A DNA stretch of 41,809 nt from Bacillus sp. J33. GTDB lineage: Bacteria > Bacillota > Bacilli > Bacillales > Cytobacillaceae. Where the stretch lies: positions 1 through 41,809 of the forward strand of contig NZ_JAEL01000049.1 in the NCBI RefSeq assembly GCF_000518885.1. Reading direction: 5' to 3'. This document shows, one piece after another, positions 33,791 to 41,809 of the stretch (its first letter is position 1; every line of letters starts with the position of its first letter). A model generated the notes under the pieces. It was not told where the DNA came from. It saw nothing but the letters and a program-made list of their open reading frames with translations, and searched no databases. Position numbers and translations under genes: made by a program.

Positions 33791-34413
33791 ACTATTTTCA
33801 AATTGGCAACTTATCGGCTCCAACAGTATGGATTGCCGCAGTTAGTGCACTTTTGATTGCTTCGATATTAAATAGGGTGTTTACAGGAAAAAAAACGAGT
33901 GATTGGTTTTGGAATGGTTTTTTTCTTTATTTTCTTATATGGAAACTTAGCTATATTGTATTTCATTTAAAGATGTTCTTAGACATGCCTCTCTCGATTG
34001 TTTATTTTAATGGCGGGCTGAATGGACACATCATGGGATTGGTTGTTCTATCTGTATATTTAGTCATGTTTGCATTTAAGAAATCCCCTTCCATATATAA
34101 GGAATCTTATAGGCTATTTTTGCTTTATTTCATGTGCTATGAAGTAATAATGAATGCCTTAGAAAAAAATTATATCGAAGCCCTTGGTCATCTCGTAATA
34201 CTCGTAAGCTTTCTCTTTTACCTGCTGTACAGCAAAAAGAATGAGAACCTGGTATCGGGTAGAGTGTTCATTTTATTTTTCCTAATCGATCTTTTGATGA
34301 TAAGTGTTTTTCAGACGATTGTTTCTATTGAGGTATTAACGTTCATCTGGATAGGCCTTACCATATTTATACTTTCTAAAAAAATATCCAAGGAGGCTCG
34401 TTCTATTGAATAA
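33787..34413 (+). CDS. Multi-pass membrane protein, Lgt-like N-terminus, function unknown
   Basis: 208 aa, about six to seven hydrophobic segments. The start (NYFQIGNLSAPTVWIAA) and the inner MPLSIVYFNGGLNGHIMGL recall the first half of prolipoprotein diacylglyceryl transferase, but the protein is shorter and lacks the full Lgt signature. It overlaps the OsmC gene by 4 nt and the TlpA gene by 8 nt. The combination CcdA, membrane protein and TlpA suggests a helper for thiol redox outside the membrane; this is inference. Confidence 0.65.
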   Translation: MNYFQIGNLSAPTVWIAAVSALLIASILNRVFTGKKTSDWFWNGFFLYFLIWKLSYIVFHLKMFLDMPLSIVYFNGGLNGHIMGLVVLSVYLVMFAFKKSPSIYKESYRLFLLYFMCYEVIMNALEKNYIEALGHLVILVSFLFYLLYSKKNENLVSGRVFILFFLIDLLMISVFQTIVSIEVLTFIWIGLTIFILSKKISKEARSIE

Positions 34414-34999
34414 AAACTTTTTATCTATCGCTATCCTTGTACTTGCTGTTGTTATTGCATTTGTAAACATTTGGAAACCATTCTCAAGCGAAGAAAACAC
34501 CACAACAACCGGTTTAGCTAAGGAAAATGTGGTTCCCGAAAGTGAGAATATTCCAGGCGTTGATCTTTCAGAAGTACAGGAAGGGAAAATAGCACCCGAC
34601 TTTGAATTAACCACTCTGTCTGGGGATTCAGTCAAACTATCTGACTATCGAGGAAAAACGGTTATCTTAAATTTTTGGGCGACGTGGTGTCCGCCTTGTA
34701 AGGCTGAAATGCCACATATGCAAAACTTTTACGAGAACAATAAAGAAAAGGGAATTGAAATCCTAGCTGTGAACCTTACGGATATCGATAAAGGCAAATC
34801 TCAAATAGAGAACTTTGTGAAAGAATACGGTCTTACGTTTGAGATACCTCTTGATGAAGAAGGATCAATCGGCATGCAATACCAAGCCTTCTCGATCCCG
34901 ACGAGCTATATTATTGATTCAAATGGGGTCATAACAAAGAAAATTATGGGGCCCATGGACGAAGCTATGATGGAAAGTCTAACGAAGGACATAAAGTGA
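34406..34999 (+). CDS. TlpA/ResA-like membrane-anchored thiol-disulfide oxidoreductase
   Basis: 197 aa. TTG start at 34406 with AAGGAGG 10 nt upstream. An N-terminal anchor (FLSIAILVLAVVIAFVNIW) leads to a spacer and then a thioredoxin fold with FWATWCPPCKAEMPHM (WCPPC active site) and the cis-Pro FSIPTSYII. It works on the outer face, reduced by CcdA-type partners, for example on cytochrome c apo-proteins or oxidised thiols. It is the last gene of the operon. Confidence 0.88.
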   Translation: MNKNFLSIAILVLAVVIAFVNIWKPFSSEENTTTTGLAKENVVPESENIPGVDLSEVQEGKIAPDFELTTLSGDSVKLSDYRGKTVILNFWATWCPPCKAEMPHMQNFYENNKEKGIEILAVNLTDIDKGKSQIENFVKEYGLTFEIPLDEEGSIGMQYQAFSIPTSYIIDSNGVITKKIMGPMDEAMMESLTKDIK

Positions 35000-35005
35000 A
35001 AACTT

Positions 35006-35041
35006 CCATCAGTGGGAGGTTCCTTCATCACCCACTGATGG
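35006..35041. repeat. 11-bp stem hairpin after the TlpA gene
   Basis: CCATCAGTGGG pairs with CCCACTGATGG across a 14-nt loop, starting 7 nt after the TlpA stop. It has no T-run, so it is a poor terminator. Its look recalls the end hairpins of IS200/IS605-type elements. The following 35042-35254 contains no recognisable gene. No TnpA or TnpB frame was found, so this is only a resemblance. Confidence 0.5.
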
Positions 35042-35254
35042 TTAACTACGCGAGCCTAGTTGAGTTTTCTAAGGTCTGCAAGCCCAAGAAAACTCTTATC
35101 TCATCAATCGTAACTTTACGGGCAGTTGATTTCCCCACCTATCTTCTTTGTATGCTTAGACACTTCAGGAGCGCTGCTCCGTTAACGAATAAAAAAGGAC
35201 TGAAAAAACCGCCTCTTAGTTGTACTATTGCCCTGTTATTTATTTATTTTGAAA

Positions 35255-35617
35255 TTACTCAACATCCTTCTTCCAATGCTTTAGCAACTCAATAATTTCC
35301 GTTTGTTTATGACCATCCCAACCGTGTTTTGCTCTCTCTATACAACCATCCATATCTGCACCGTTTTCTATCAGAAAGGATGCAATTTCAGTAAAACCAA
35401 AATAACATGCAATCATCAATGGAGTTCTGCCTAAACGGTCACAATGATTCACATCCGCACCATGATGGATCAAATATTTAGTACATTTATAATTATTTCT
35501 GTGAACTGCCCAATATAAAAGACTTTGACCTTTATACTCCTCGTTTATATTGTATTTTCTTAAATATTCATCTAAACCGTTAGCATCATTACTATCCAAT
35601 AAATTTAAATACTCCAT
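35255..35617 (-). CDS. Ankyrin-repeat protein
   Basis: 120 aa with about three ankyrin repeats: GQSLLYWAVHRNNYKCTKYLIHHGADVN-type units, then GRTPLMIACYFGFTEIASFL and a final degenerate one. No signal peptide or enzymatic domain. Such small proteins bind other proteins. It lies alone between the redox operon and the tns genes, on the minus strand, and its role is unknown. Confidence 0.75.
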   Translation of the reverse strand: MEYLNLLDSNDANGLDEYLRKYNINEEYKGQSLLYWAVHRNNYKCTKYLIHHGADVNHCDRLGRTPLMIACYFGFTEIASFLIENGADMDGCIERAKHGWDGHKQTEIIELLKHWKKDVE

Positions 35618-35815
35618 TAGAAACCAGCCTCTTTTTTAATGCAACCCATTCTGTACCTTACAATATGATGGGCTCACCTTTGGAATTAAATTAAGTAGCA
35701 TAACTGCTTCTAAAATCATATACCACTAGTAACTCCTTGCGAATACATTTTTTTACATCCAAAGAACATCCTGCCGTAAATAACAACTTTAATTGCCCAA
35801 TATCATAATAATTAC

Positions 35816-37699
35816 CTACGGATTATTTTTCTGTAATTCATTCAATATCTCCTCAATTTTTTTTCGTGTTTCAGCCGTACATTTATTATATGACTTTCGA
35901 TGGGAACAAAGGCTTTTAAAAGTTACCCTTCTATATTCACCTGAATTCATTATTTTAGAGAAAAGTACAGGAGTATGGCGTATTTGATATTCATCAATGG
36001 ATTCTACAAGCAATCCTAACTCTTTTATAGTTCCAGGTAATTTATTATGGTAATTATTTATTCTACTTCTATCTGTAGGGTTAAGTTTATTTATTATGGA
36101 AGTCGCTTTAATTCGAGTGGGTGGATTTATAGCATAAACCTTTTCAGCTGCCTTTCTCACTTTTGAAATTAACTCAATATCTACCGCTTCATAATCTAAT
36201 GGTTGCCTTTTCCCGCGCGAAGGTGGTAAAACAAGATTAAACCATTCATTATCATTTTTAATTAACCACCGGTACTCCTTATATGCCCGCCTTTTTATAT
36301 CAATGCGTTTAAAATTATCATTAGTTTCTAATAGAGTTTTAACCTTCGCTCTATATAATTCTCTTACCTTTAAATTTTCGATTGTAGCATCAATTTTAGT
36401 TTCTACTACATTCATATCTATTTTCTTTATGAAACTCCTCACTCGACTTTCCTTGCTTTTAAGTATCTTAGCAATGTAAGGTATTTTATACCCGTCATCA
36501 AATAACCTTTTAACTTTCATCTGCCATAAATGTCCCATCTCCGTGACACTAATTTTATCATTTTCCTTGTCTGTAAGAGACCACTTACGTGCATACTCAT
36601 AACCACAAACTGGGCATAAGAAATACCCTTTAAAGTTTCCTTTATAGATGTAAGTTCTTTTACACTTTATTATTGGCAGCCCAATCTCGTAAGAAGAGCA
36701 GATTGAGTTATAACACTCCCATGGTCCAGTTCCAAACGGAATAGGGCAAGAAAATGTTTCAAGCACATCTAAAAAATTTTTTACTGATCCCGATAAAAAC
36801 AAAATTACAAGAAAATACAATAATATAAACCTAGTCATCTGGTCGGGGTTCAGAAAGTTATAAAGGCTTGTCTTAGTCAAAAGATATGTATCTTTAGACC
36901 CTACAATTTCATTTAAGAAATCTCTTTTATAATATCCCTCCAAATCCTTTATAAGACGTTGTTTTTCAATATTTCCTTTAATATCGATGTAGCCCTTGGC
37001 TCCAAGCAAAATCATTATTTTACTATGGAGCATACCATGGCTTAGGTTAAATGAATTGTTTCTAAAATAGACCATTTCATTCTTTAGCTTTATTTTCAAC
37101 TCCTCAACTTCGTCCACACTTTCGTGCTGTATTTCAATGCCTTTACAGCATGGTATTACAGTAAGACTACCTTGTTCTTTATTTGAATAACTGCTCCCAC
37201 AATCAGGGCACGATTCATAAAGGGTTACTTTATGTTTTGGACATATTTTAATAAATGACAATTGGTGACTTAAGTGTAAATAGCTTTCACCATATACTTC
37301 ATAATCTTGTTCCACACATAAAGGACAGTATTTTATTTCCTTAGATAATATAGGCAACTGCCTTTGACTTACAATGCGTCCTACATACTTTGGTCCATCA
37401 CCATTTAAAATATCGTTGTAGACTAAAGATAATCTTTCTTTAGGCAAAAAAGGGCTAATTAAAGGAAACCATGTGTTTGATAGAAAATGGTCTTCTGTCA
37501 AGTTATGCCCAAAAGGTAACTGTTCCAATAGGGTTGATAATTTTCTAGGGAACTGTAATAATTTTGCCGATTTTACATCAAATAGTTCGTTGTTTGTTTC
37601 GTCCATACTTACATTTCCTGCTCTTATATGGTAACGATAAACAACACTTCTAAAATCCTCATCCGGATATCCCTCTGGAAAATTTAAAATTTTATTCAT
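35816..37699 (-). CDS. tnsD: TnsD/TniQ-family transposon target-selection protein (tnsC-linked copy)
   Basis: About 627 aa from ATG 37699 (GGGGGAA six nt upstream), following tnsC by 21 nt. TniQ N-terminus FPEGYPDEDFRSVVYRYH; zinc block YCPLCVEQD, then YLHLSHQLSF, ICPKHKVTLYESCPDCG; a second CPVCGYEYA; then a long C-terminal half with helix-turn-helix-like pieces. The full TnsD length suggests direct binding to a chromosomal target, rather than the short TniQ used by CRISPR-associated elements. It differs clearly from the tnsD at 7160-9013. Confidence 0.87.
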   Translation of the reverse strand: MNKILNFPEGYPDEDFRSVVYRYHIRAGNVSMDETNNELFDVKSAKLLQFPRKLSTLLEQLPFGHNLTEDHFLSNTWFPLISPFLPKERLSLVYNDILNGDGPKYVGRIVSQRQLPILSKEIKYCPLCVEQDYEVYGESYLHLSHQLSFIKICPKHKVTLYESCPDCGSSYSNKEQGSLTVIPCCKGIEIQHESVDEVEELKIKLKNEMVYFRNNSFNLSHGMLHSKIMILLGAKGYIDIKGNIEKQRLIKDLEGYYKRDFLNEIVGSKDTYLLTKTSLYNFLNPDQMTRFILLYFLVILFLSGSVKNFLDVLETFSCPIPFGTGPWECYNSICSSYEIGLPIIKCKRTYIYKGNFKGYFLCPVCGYEYARKWSLTDKENDKISVTEMGHLWQMKVKRLFDDGYKIPYIAKILKSKESRVRSFIKKIDMNVVETKIDATIENLKVRELYRAKVKTLLETNDNFKRIDIKRRAYKEYRWLIKNDNEWFNLVLPPSRGKRQPLDYEAVDIELISKVRKAAEKVYAINPPTRIKATSIINKLNPTDRSRINNYHNKLPGTIKELGLLVESIDEYQIRHTPVLFSKIMNSGEYRRVTFKSLCSHRKSYNKCTAETRKKIEEILNELQKNNP

Positions 37700-37720
37700 A
37701 CGTTTCCCCCATATAAACAA

Positions 37721-39445
37721 CTAATTACAAAATCTAAGTAAATCCTCACATTCATTAATTAACTGAGCTTCTTCTAAAGCCTCTTCAGTAGACAACCCCT
37801 TTTTATGTCCTTGTTGGACAATAAACCGGATATCATTCTTCTCAAGCATAGGTTTTGTTTTCTTTGTCTTTTTTTGTTTAGGTAAAGAATTATTTTCTTT
37901 CTTGTTTGCTACTATTTGTCCATTAGCTTCCAGTGCTAATTGAGCTAACTGAGAAAACATGTTCTGTTTATCTCCCATACCACCACTTGCTTCATACACT
38001 TGATTCGCTAAATATTCTGCCATTTCAGGGTTCTCTGCTAAATTCAATGCAAACTTAACCAGTTCCTCAAGGATTGACTCTTTGTCCCTTTGCTGTAAAG
38101 AGCGTATGTGGTCATTAGCAATCTTTCCATGTACCTTCATACGAAAGGACATTTCCCTAATGTAGTCATTAAAAGAGCCCCAATTCGGCTTAATGTCATC
38201 TAACTCTTTTAACGCTGATGTATTACCATTTCTAATTTTTTCAAATTTTTCTTGAAGTAGCTTTAAACTTTTGGAAGCAACCTCATTAATTAAAGCGGGT
38301 GTTATTCTTTCATCACCACCATTTAAAATAGCCTTAGATTGGACGTGAATAAATAATTTCACGGCTATGTCAGGTATTCCCAAAGTATGATAATACATTA
38401 AATGCTTAAGTTCATCAGTTAGTGGAGTGAAGCTGGATGTATATTGTAAGTCCCAAAGACTTTCAATAAGCTCATTCCACTCCCAGCTATCTCCTGGTAA
38501 TAGGTCCATAATATTTTCACTATAACTATCTGGAGTTCCCCGTCTTGAATTTGCAAAAGAATCATTAAAAAGATACAACGCCTTAAAGGTTCCAATGATA
38601 ATTACAGGTACTCCAATTGTATTTACCAATTCAGTAATAAAGTTGATCATACGTTCATCTCCACCGGAATGAGCCTTATGAACATTTTGTATTTCGTCAA
38701 TTATTAGAACACCAAGGTTTATCTGGGCTGCTACTTTAACCATTCGCTTAGCCAATACATCAGTGTTGCCAGCTTTCTCGCCATATTTTTGATAAAAATT
38801 ACTTCCTAGTAATTCATCTACTTTATCATAGAAGTTTTTACACAATGCCCCAACTGATTTTCCACTAGGGCACTCAATATGCAGCCAAACTACTTGCGTC
38901 ATTAACAGCTTTCGGCCTTTATATTCACTATGATGGATTACTTGAGGAAAAAGCCGTTTTAATATTCTTTCATAAACCTTGCTTTTACCAACTCCACTTA
39001 CCCCTATTTCAGCCAAACTTTGAGCTGTCTGAATGTTTCCTGCGATATTTTTACCTTCACTATCTATTCCATTTTTATAGATTTCATCCCAGCCAATAGC
39101 AAACTGACGATTATACATGGCATTAAGTGGATTTCTCGATTGATAACCAATCTTAATCATGTTATACAAACCTCTATATTTATCGAAATGACTAGGAAAT
39201 GGCAACCAAAAACTGGGTTTTATTTGTTGCACAAGAGATAACCTGTCTTCTGCTTCTAATTTTAAGAAACTGGAATCAAACTCAGGTAAAGAATGAAGGG
39301 TATCTATAAATTGGTCTATACCTAGTCGGTTGGGAATAGCCTCAATGAATGGATTGCCCCTGTTTTCTGGTACAACTTGCTCTTTATATTCTGCCATGCA
39401 ATGAGTGCCATCTAGTCTTTCCATCCCCTCATTCCAAAGATTCAC
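37721..39445 (-). CDS. tnsC: TnsC-like AAA+ transposition regulator
   Basis: 574 aa from GTG 39445, chosen because AGGAGG lies 7-8 nt upstream; it overlaps the end of tnsB by 17 nt. AAA+ ATPase with Walker A EIGVSGVGKSKVYERIL (near residue 150) and Walker B LGVLIIDEIQNVHK. Later segments IIIGTFKAL (sensor 1) and a basic C-terminal tail with KKTKKTKP. TnsC forms filaments on DNA that connect the target selector with the TnsAB transposase. The gene looks intact, unlike tnsB. Confidence 0.87.
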   Translation of the reverse strand: MNLWNEGMERLDGTHCMAEYKEQVVPENRGNPFIEAIPNRLGIDQFIDTLHSLPEFDSSFLKLEAEDRLSLVQQIKPSFWLPFPSHFDKYRGLYNMIKIGYQSRNPLNAMYNRQFAIGWDEIYKNGIDSEGKNIAGNIQTAQSLAEIGVSGVGKSKVYERILKRLFPQVIHHSEYKGRKLLMTQVVWLHIECPSGKSVGALCKNFYDKVDELLGSNFYQKYGEKAGNTDVLAKRMVKVAAQINLGVLIIDEIQNVHKAHSGGDERMINFITELVNTIGVPVIIIGTFKALYLFNDSFANSRRGTPDSYSENIMDLLPGDSWEWNELIESLWDLQYTSSFTPLTDELKHLMYYHTLGIPDIAVKLFIHVQSKAILNGGDERITPALINEVASKSLKLLQEKFEKIRNGNTSALKELDDIKPNWGSFNDYIREMSFRMKVHGKIANDHIRSLQQRDKESILEELVKFALNLAENPEMAEYLANQVYEASGGMGDKQNMFSQLAQLALEANGQIVANKKENNSLPKQKKTKKTKPMLEKNDIRFIVQQGHKKGLSTEEALEEAQLINECEDLLRFCN

Positions 39446-41468
39446 GGTTTCTCCTCCTATTATTAATTTTCGAACTAAATCGCTTTTGAATTTCACTTTG
39501 TTGTTCCACTAAATTATTGGTTTCACTTTTCGAAGGAAATTCAACAACTTGGCCTTTTTGCCCAAAGGCATCTTCCATATTGGAATTCGAAGTTGTTGTC
39601 CATGCATGTTCGCTAGCTCTTGTCCTAGCTTCTGCTTTTCTTGTCTCTCTCTTGTTCTTTTGCTTCTCATAATAACTCATACCCTTAGTGGCATCCTTTG
39701 TTTCCTTTTTTGCATTTTCAGCTAATTGTTTGGAGTATGCGTTTAATACAGCATTATGTTGTTTTTCTTCTTTTTTCTTTTTGTCTAACTGTTCCTTTTT
39801 ATATTTCATAAGGGCCTTTACATCCTCTAAATGTAACCCCTCATATTCTTTATATTTATCTGTAAGAACACATTGTTCTAGGCTTCCGTCTTTTAACCTT
39901 ATAAAAATGCTACTTACATTCCTTGGATCATAAGAAAGTGTTATTTTCTTTTCACCATCTATACACCCTTCAACAAACCAACCTTCTTTAATCCCACGAG
40001 GACTTGCGTAAAACATACCTTGCCATTTTATCCCCCACCTTGTTACTGTTGCACCTTCCTTAGGAAGTAAGTTATAACGCAATAGGTCACGAGGTTCTTG
40101 ATGTAAAAGTTTTTTTCCTCTATTCCAATTCCATACCCCCAATGGAGTAAGCTCTACTTTATCTTCAAACATTTCCTGTGTTAAAAAATAACCCTTAGGT
40201 AATGCGCTTTTATTGTAAGTAAGAATTAGCATAATCATGAATTGTGTAAACTCAAAAATAGTCATAACTGCATCTCGTTCCGGGTCTTTATCCCCGCGTT
40301 CTATTAACTTTGGCGGTTTTGCTCCAAACTTAGTAAAAAGTGCTCTAATTTTTTTATTTGTTAATCTAAAATGTTGTTCTATAAATGGTTTCAAGTCACC
40401 TCTATATGATGGGGCATTAGCAACATTCACTTTAATATTCACCAGATTTTCCGACATTCTCGCCTTTAGTTCCCCTCGGTCACCAGAAATCATACTAGGT
40501 AGATGTGCACATGGCCAATCACTTTCTTCAATTTCAATCCCATATCTTCTGCAAAATTCTACTTTATTGGTTGCAGTATTTTCTATAGCAACCATTTGCT
40601 CTACTGATGAAGCATGAGACCATGTAATATGAAATCATACTATCAAACGACTAAATACATCTTTTACCATATATAAAGTTGGTGAACCTAATATAGTTTC
40701 CCTATCCTCAGCGACTAGAATAATATCAGCTGGAGTTGAATCAATTTCAAATAATGCTCCTACACTAGGTGCCTGTGCCTCAGCATTCCCAATTAAAGCC
40801 CGTACTTCCATTTCAGCTTTTCTTTTTCCTCTTCTTTTTGAATGCCTTTCGTACTTTGAATAATTTTTTGTATACCAAGTCCTGAATTGTTTAAGAGAAG
40901 GTGATTTTTCAGGCTTTACAATTGATACCAACACTCCTTGCTCACGAACTTTCCCGACACTATACCACTTTTCACACATGCGTTGATGTGTTTCAGTAAT
41001 ATCCATACCTCCTTTTTCATGAAATAATTCAATTGCTTTTTCAAATATTTTTTTATCTTGTTCCGTTACTATGAAGTCATTTCCATCTGCTGAACGTGGG
41101 CCAGTTTTTTTTGTTATATTTCTTGTTTTTCCCGGTGCACCACAGTCAAAATAATCATTTAAAAGACCATTAATTGATTTTCCATAAAACCAATATTTTT
41201 TAAGGTAATCATAAATAACCTTTCTGCTCTTTCCTGTACTATCTTCAATCCTGGAAACTAGAGGTCCACGTTTTTCTGGTATGTAGGCATCAGGCTCGTG
41301 AATGACTATATCCTTTATTACCCCCCATTTTTCATCTCTTTTTGCTCTAAATTTATTTAAATATTCCTCGTCGGGAGAAATCATCCTTAAATCGGGATCA
41401 ATTTCAATCGTCCTAAGATGCCCTTTTTCAGCCTCAATTACTATTTCTTCATATTTACGAAAAAATGG
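39429..41468 (-). pseudogene. tnsB: TnsB-like DDE transposase, disrupted by TGA and by an IS21 element
   Basis: One continuous frame, numbered from the in-frame TTG at 41528, has a single TGA at codon 298 (40635-40637). Flanking residues are DVFSRLIV and FHITWSHASS, where family members have Gly, so a GGA to TGA change is likely. Catalytic Asp263 (FEIDSTPAD), Asp350 (SGDRGELK) and Glu384 (LKPFIEQH) fit a DD-33/35-E transposase, but the stop separates the first Asp from the others. Upstream of about 41468 the frame runs into IS21 end sequence, so the normal N-terminus and any tnsA are lost or lie beyond the window. The element is probably immobile unless helped in trans. Confidence 0.85.
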
Positions 41469-41809
41469 TGTAAACGCTAGAATAAAGTTGACACTTTTTG
41501 CTCGATAAGATTTTACACTTTTGCTCAATCAACCTACTACTTTAGTAAAATAGATCGTGACGTTATTTTACTGGAGGTTAGGATTTTGGAGGAGAAGTTA
41601 GTGTTATATATAAAGATTCAGGAATTACATAAGAGAAAGTTTAAAGTAGCACAAATCGCTAAGGAGCTTAAGATCTCAAGACCGACTGTCTATAAGTATT
41701 TAGAAATGACATTCGATGAAGCAAGAGCCTATACTGAACAGCCTTTGGGAAAGAAGAAAAAACTAGATCACTATAAAGACTGGATACTTGCCTGGCTAGA
41801 AGAGTATCC
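41469..41809 (+). mobile_element. IS21-family element inserted in tnsB (left end, continues past the window)
   Basis: From about 41469 (TGTAAACGC) the sequence holds repeated motifs typical of an IS21 terminal region: GTTGACACTTTTTGCTC and TTTTACACTTTTGCTC (41488-41526). An istA start follows. The boundary is a judgement: it is where TnsB similarity ends. The far end and the rest of tnsB are outside the window. Confidence 0.6.
41586..41809 (+). CDS. istA: IS21-family transposase IstA, N-terminal part (leaves window at right edge)
   Basis: About 74 residues are seen from TTG 41586, with GGAGG 8 nt upstream; GTG 41601 with GGAGGAG upstream is an alternative. The helix-turn-helix reads KVAQIAKELKISRPTVYKYL, then a basic linker GKKKKLDHY and WILAWLEEYP, as in IstA. 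The sequence differs from the IstA start at 1-172, so two distinct IS21 elements are present at the two window edges. Confidence 0.75.
   Translation, partial: MEEKLVLYIKIQELHKRKFKVAQIAKELKISRPTVYKYLEMTFDEARAYTEQPLGKKKKLDHYKDWILAWLEEY

Noticed and set aside
35006-35254. IS200/IS605 element with TnpB and guide RNA
   Set aside because: Only a hairpin resembles such an end; no TnpA or TnpB frame or catalytic motif is present on either strand.
40635-40637. TGA in tnsB read as selenocysteine
   Set aside because: The position is a conserved Gly in TnsB-like proteins, not Cys, and the following sequence shows no hairpin with a loop guanine. A nonsense change is simpler.
35816-41468. CRISPR-associated transposon
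   Set aside because: No cas gene and no repeat-spacer array is visible, and both TniQ-family proteins have full TnsD length.

Overview
The window looks like accessory DNA from a Bacillus-like firmicute (Bacillaceae). This rests on the low G+C, the strong AGGAGG-type ribosome sites, the frequent TTG/GTG starts, and an hxlR-hxlAB locus and a yrkD-yrkE-yrkF-yrkH-yrkI-yrkJ type sulfur operon laid out as in Bacillus. No rRNA, tRNA, CRISPR array or Cas gene was seen.

Layout. 1-250: start of one IS21-family element, leaving the window on the left. 299-6735: a probable anti-phage module on the minus strand (OLD-type ATPase/TOPRIM nuclease, AlbA_2/Schlafen-like protein, helicase-nuclease fusion). 7160-9013: a full-length TnsD-type target selector. 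9246-16379: sulfur cluster 1. 16643-19487: methyltransferase, DUF302 protein and a transporter broken by one nonsense codon. 19750-26080: a dissimilatory ribulose-monophosphate (formaldehyde) module (pgi, gnd and zwf on minus; hxlR on minus; hxlA and hxlB on plus). 26171-30437: sulfur cluster 2, a second diverged copy of the TusA, rhodanese, persulfide dioxygenase, DsrE, glutaredoxin and TauE set. 30816-34999: a plus-strand thiol-redox operon (CcdA, two-component pair, OsmC, membrane protein, TlpA). 35255-35617: an ankyrin protein. 35816-41468: Tn7-like genes tnsB (broken), tnsC and tnsD/tniQ. 41469-41809: a second, different IS21-family element inserted in the 5' part of tnsB. The simplest reading is one Tn7-like transposon whose cargo is defence plus formaldehyde and reactive-sulfur tolerance. 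Neither transposon end can be placed.

Most unusual content. At the 3' end of sulfur cluster 1, three consecutive genes have in-frame TGA codons where selenocysteine is plausible. One is a HesB/IscA-like protein with TGA at the conserved cysteine of its G-x-G-C-G-G-P motif (9715-10002). The other two are tandem paralogous small one-helix membrane proteins (9553-9693 and 9246-9434). Each has its own ribosome site and ATG and two in-frame TGA codons in matching contexts (before Gly, and in Pro-Ile-TGA-Pro-Gly ahead of the helix). Read conventionally these loci are junk; read as selenoproteins they form a selenium arm of the sulfane-sulfur operon. No selA, selB, selC or selD lies in the window, so this depends on the host genome.

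How the parts work together. HxlA and HxlB fix formaldehyde to ribulose 5-phosphate and make fructose 6-phosphate. Pgi, Zwf and Gnd then oxidise it back to ribulose 5-phosphate and CO2. A 26-bp element with 23 identities stands upstream of both hxlA and the zwf operon at 21-22 nt from a TATACT -10, so HxlR probably controls the whole cycle. A CstR-type persulfide sensor and TACC-N4-GGGGTA-like operators control sulfur cluster 1 and perhaps other units. There are two clear in-frame nonsense lesions (tnsB, the transporter). They are a caution against reading every TGA as Sec, but neither sits at a redox position.
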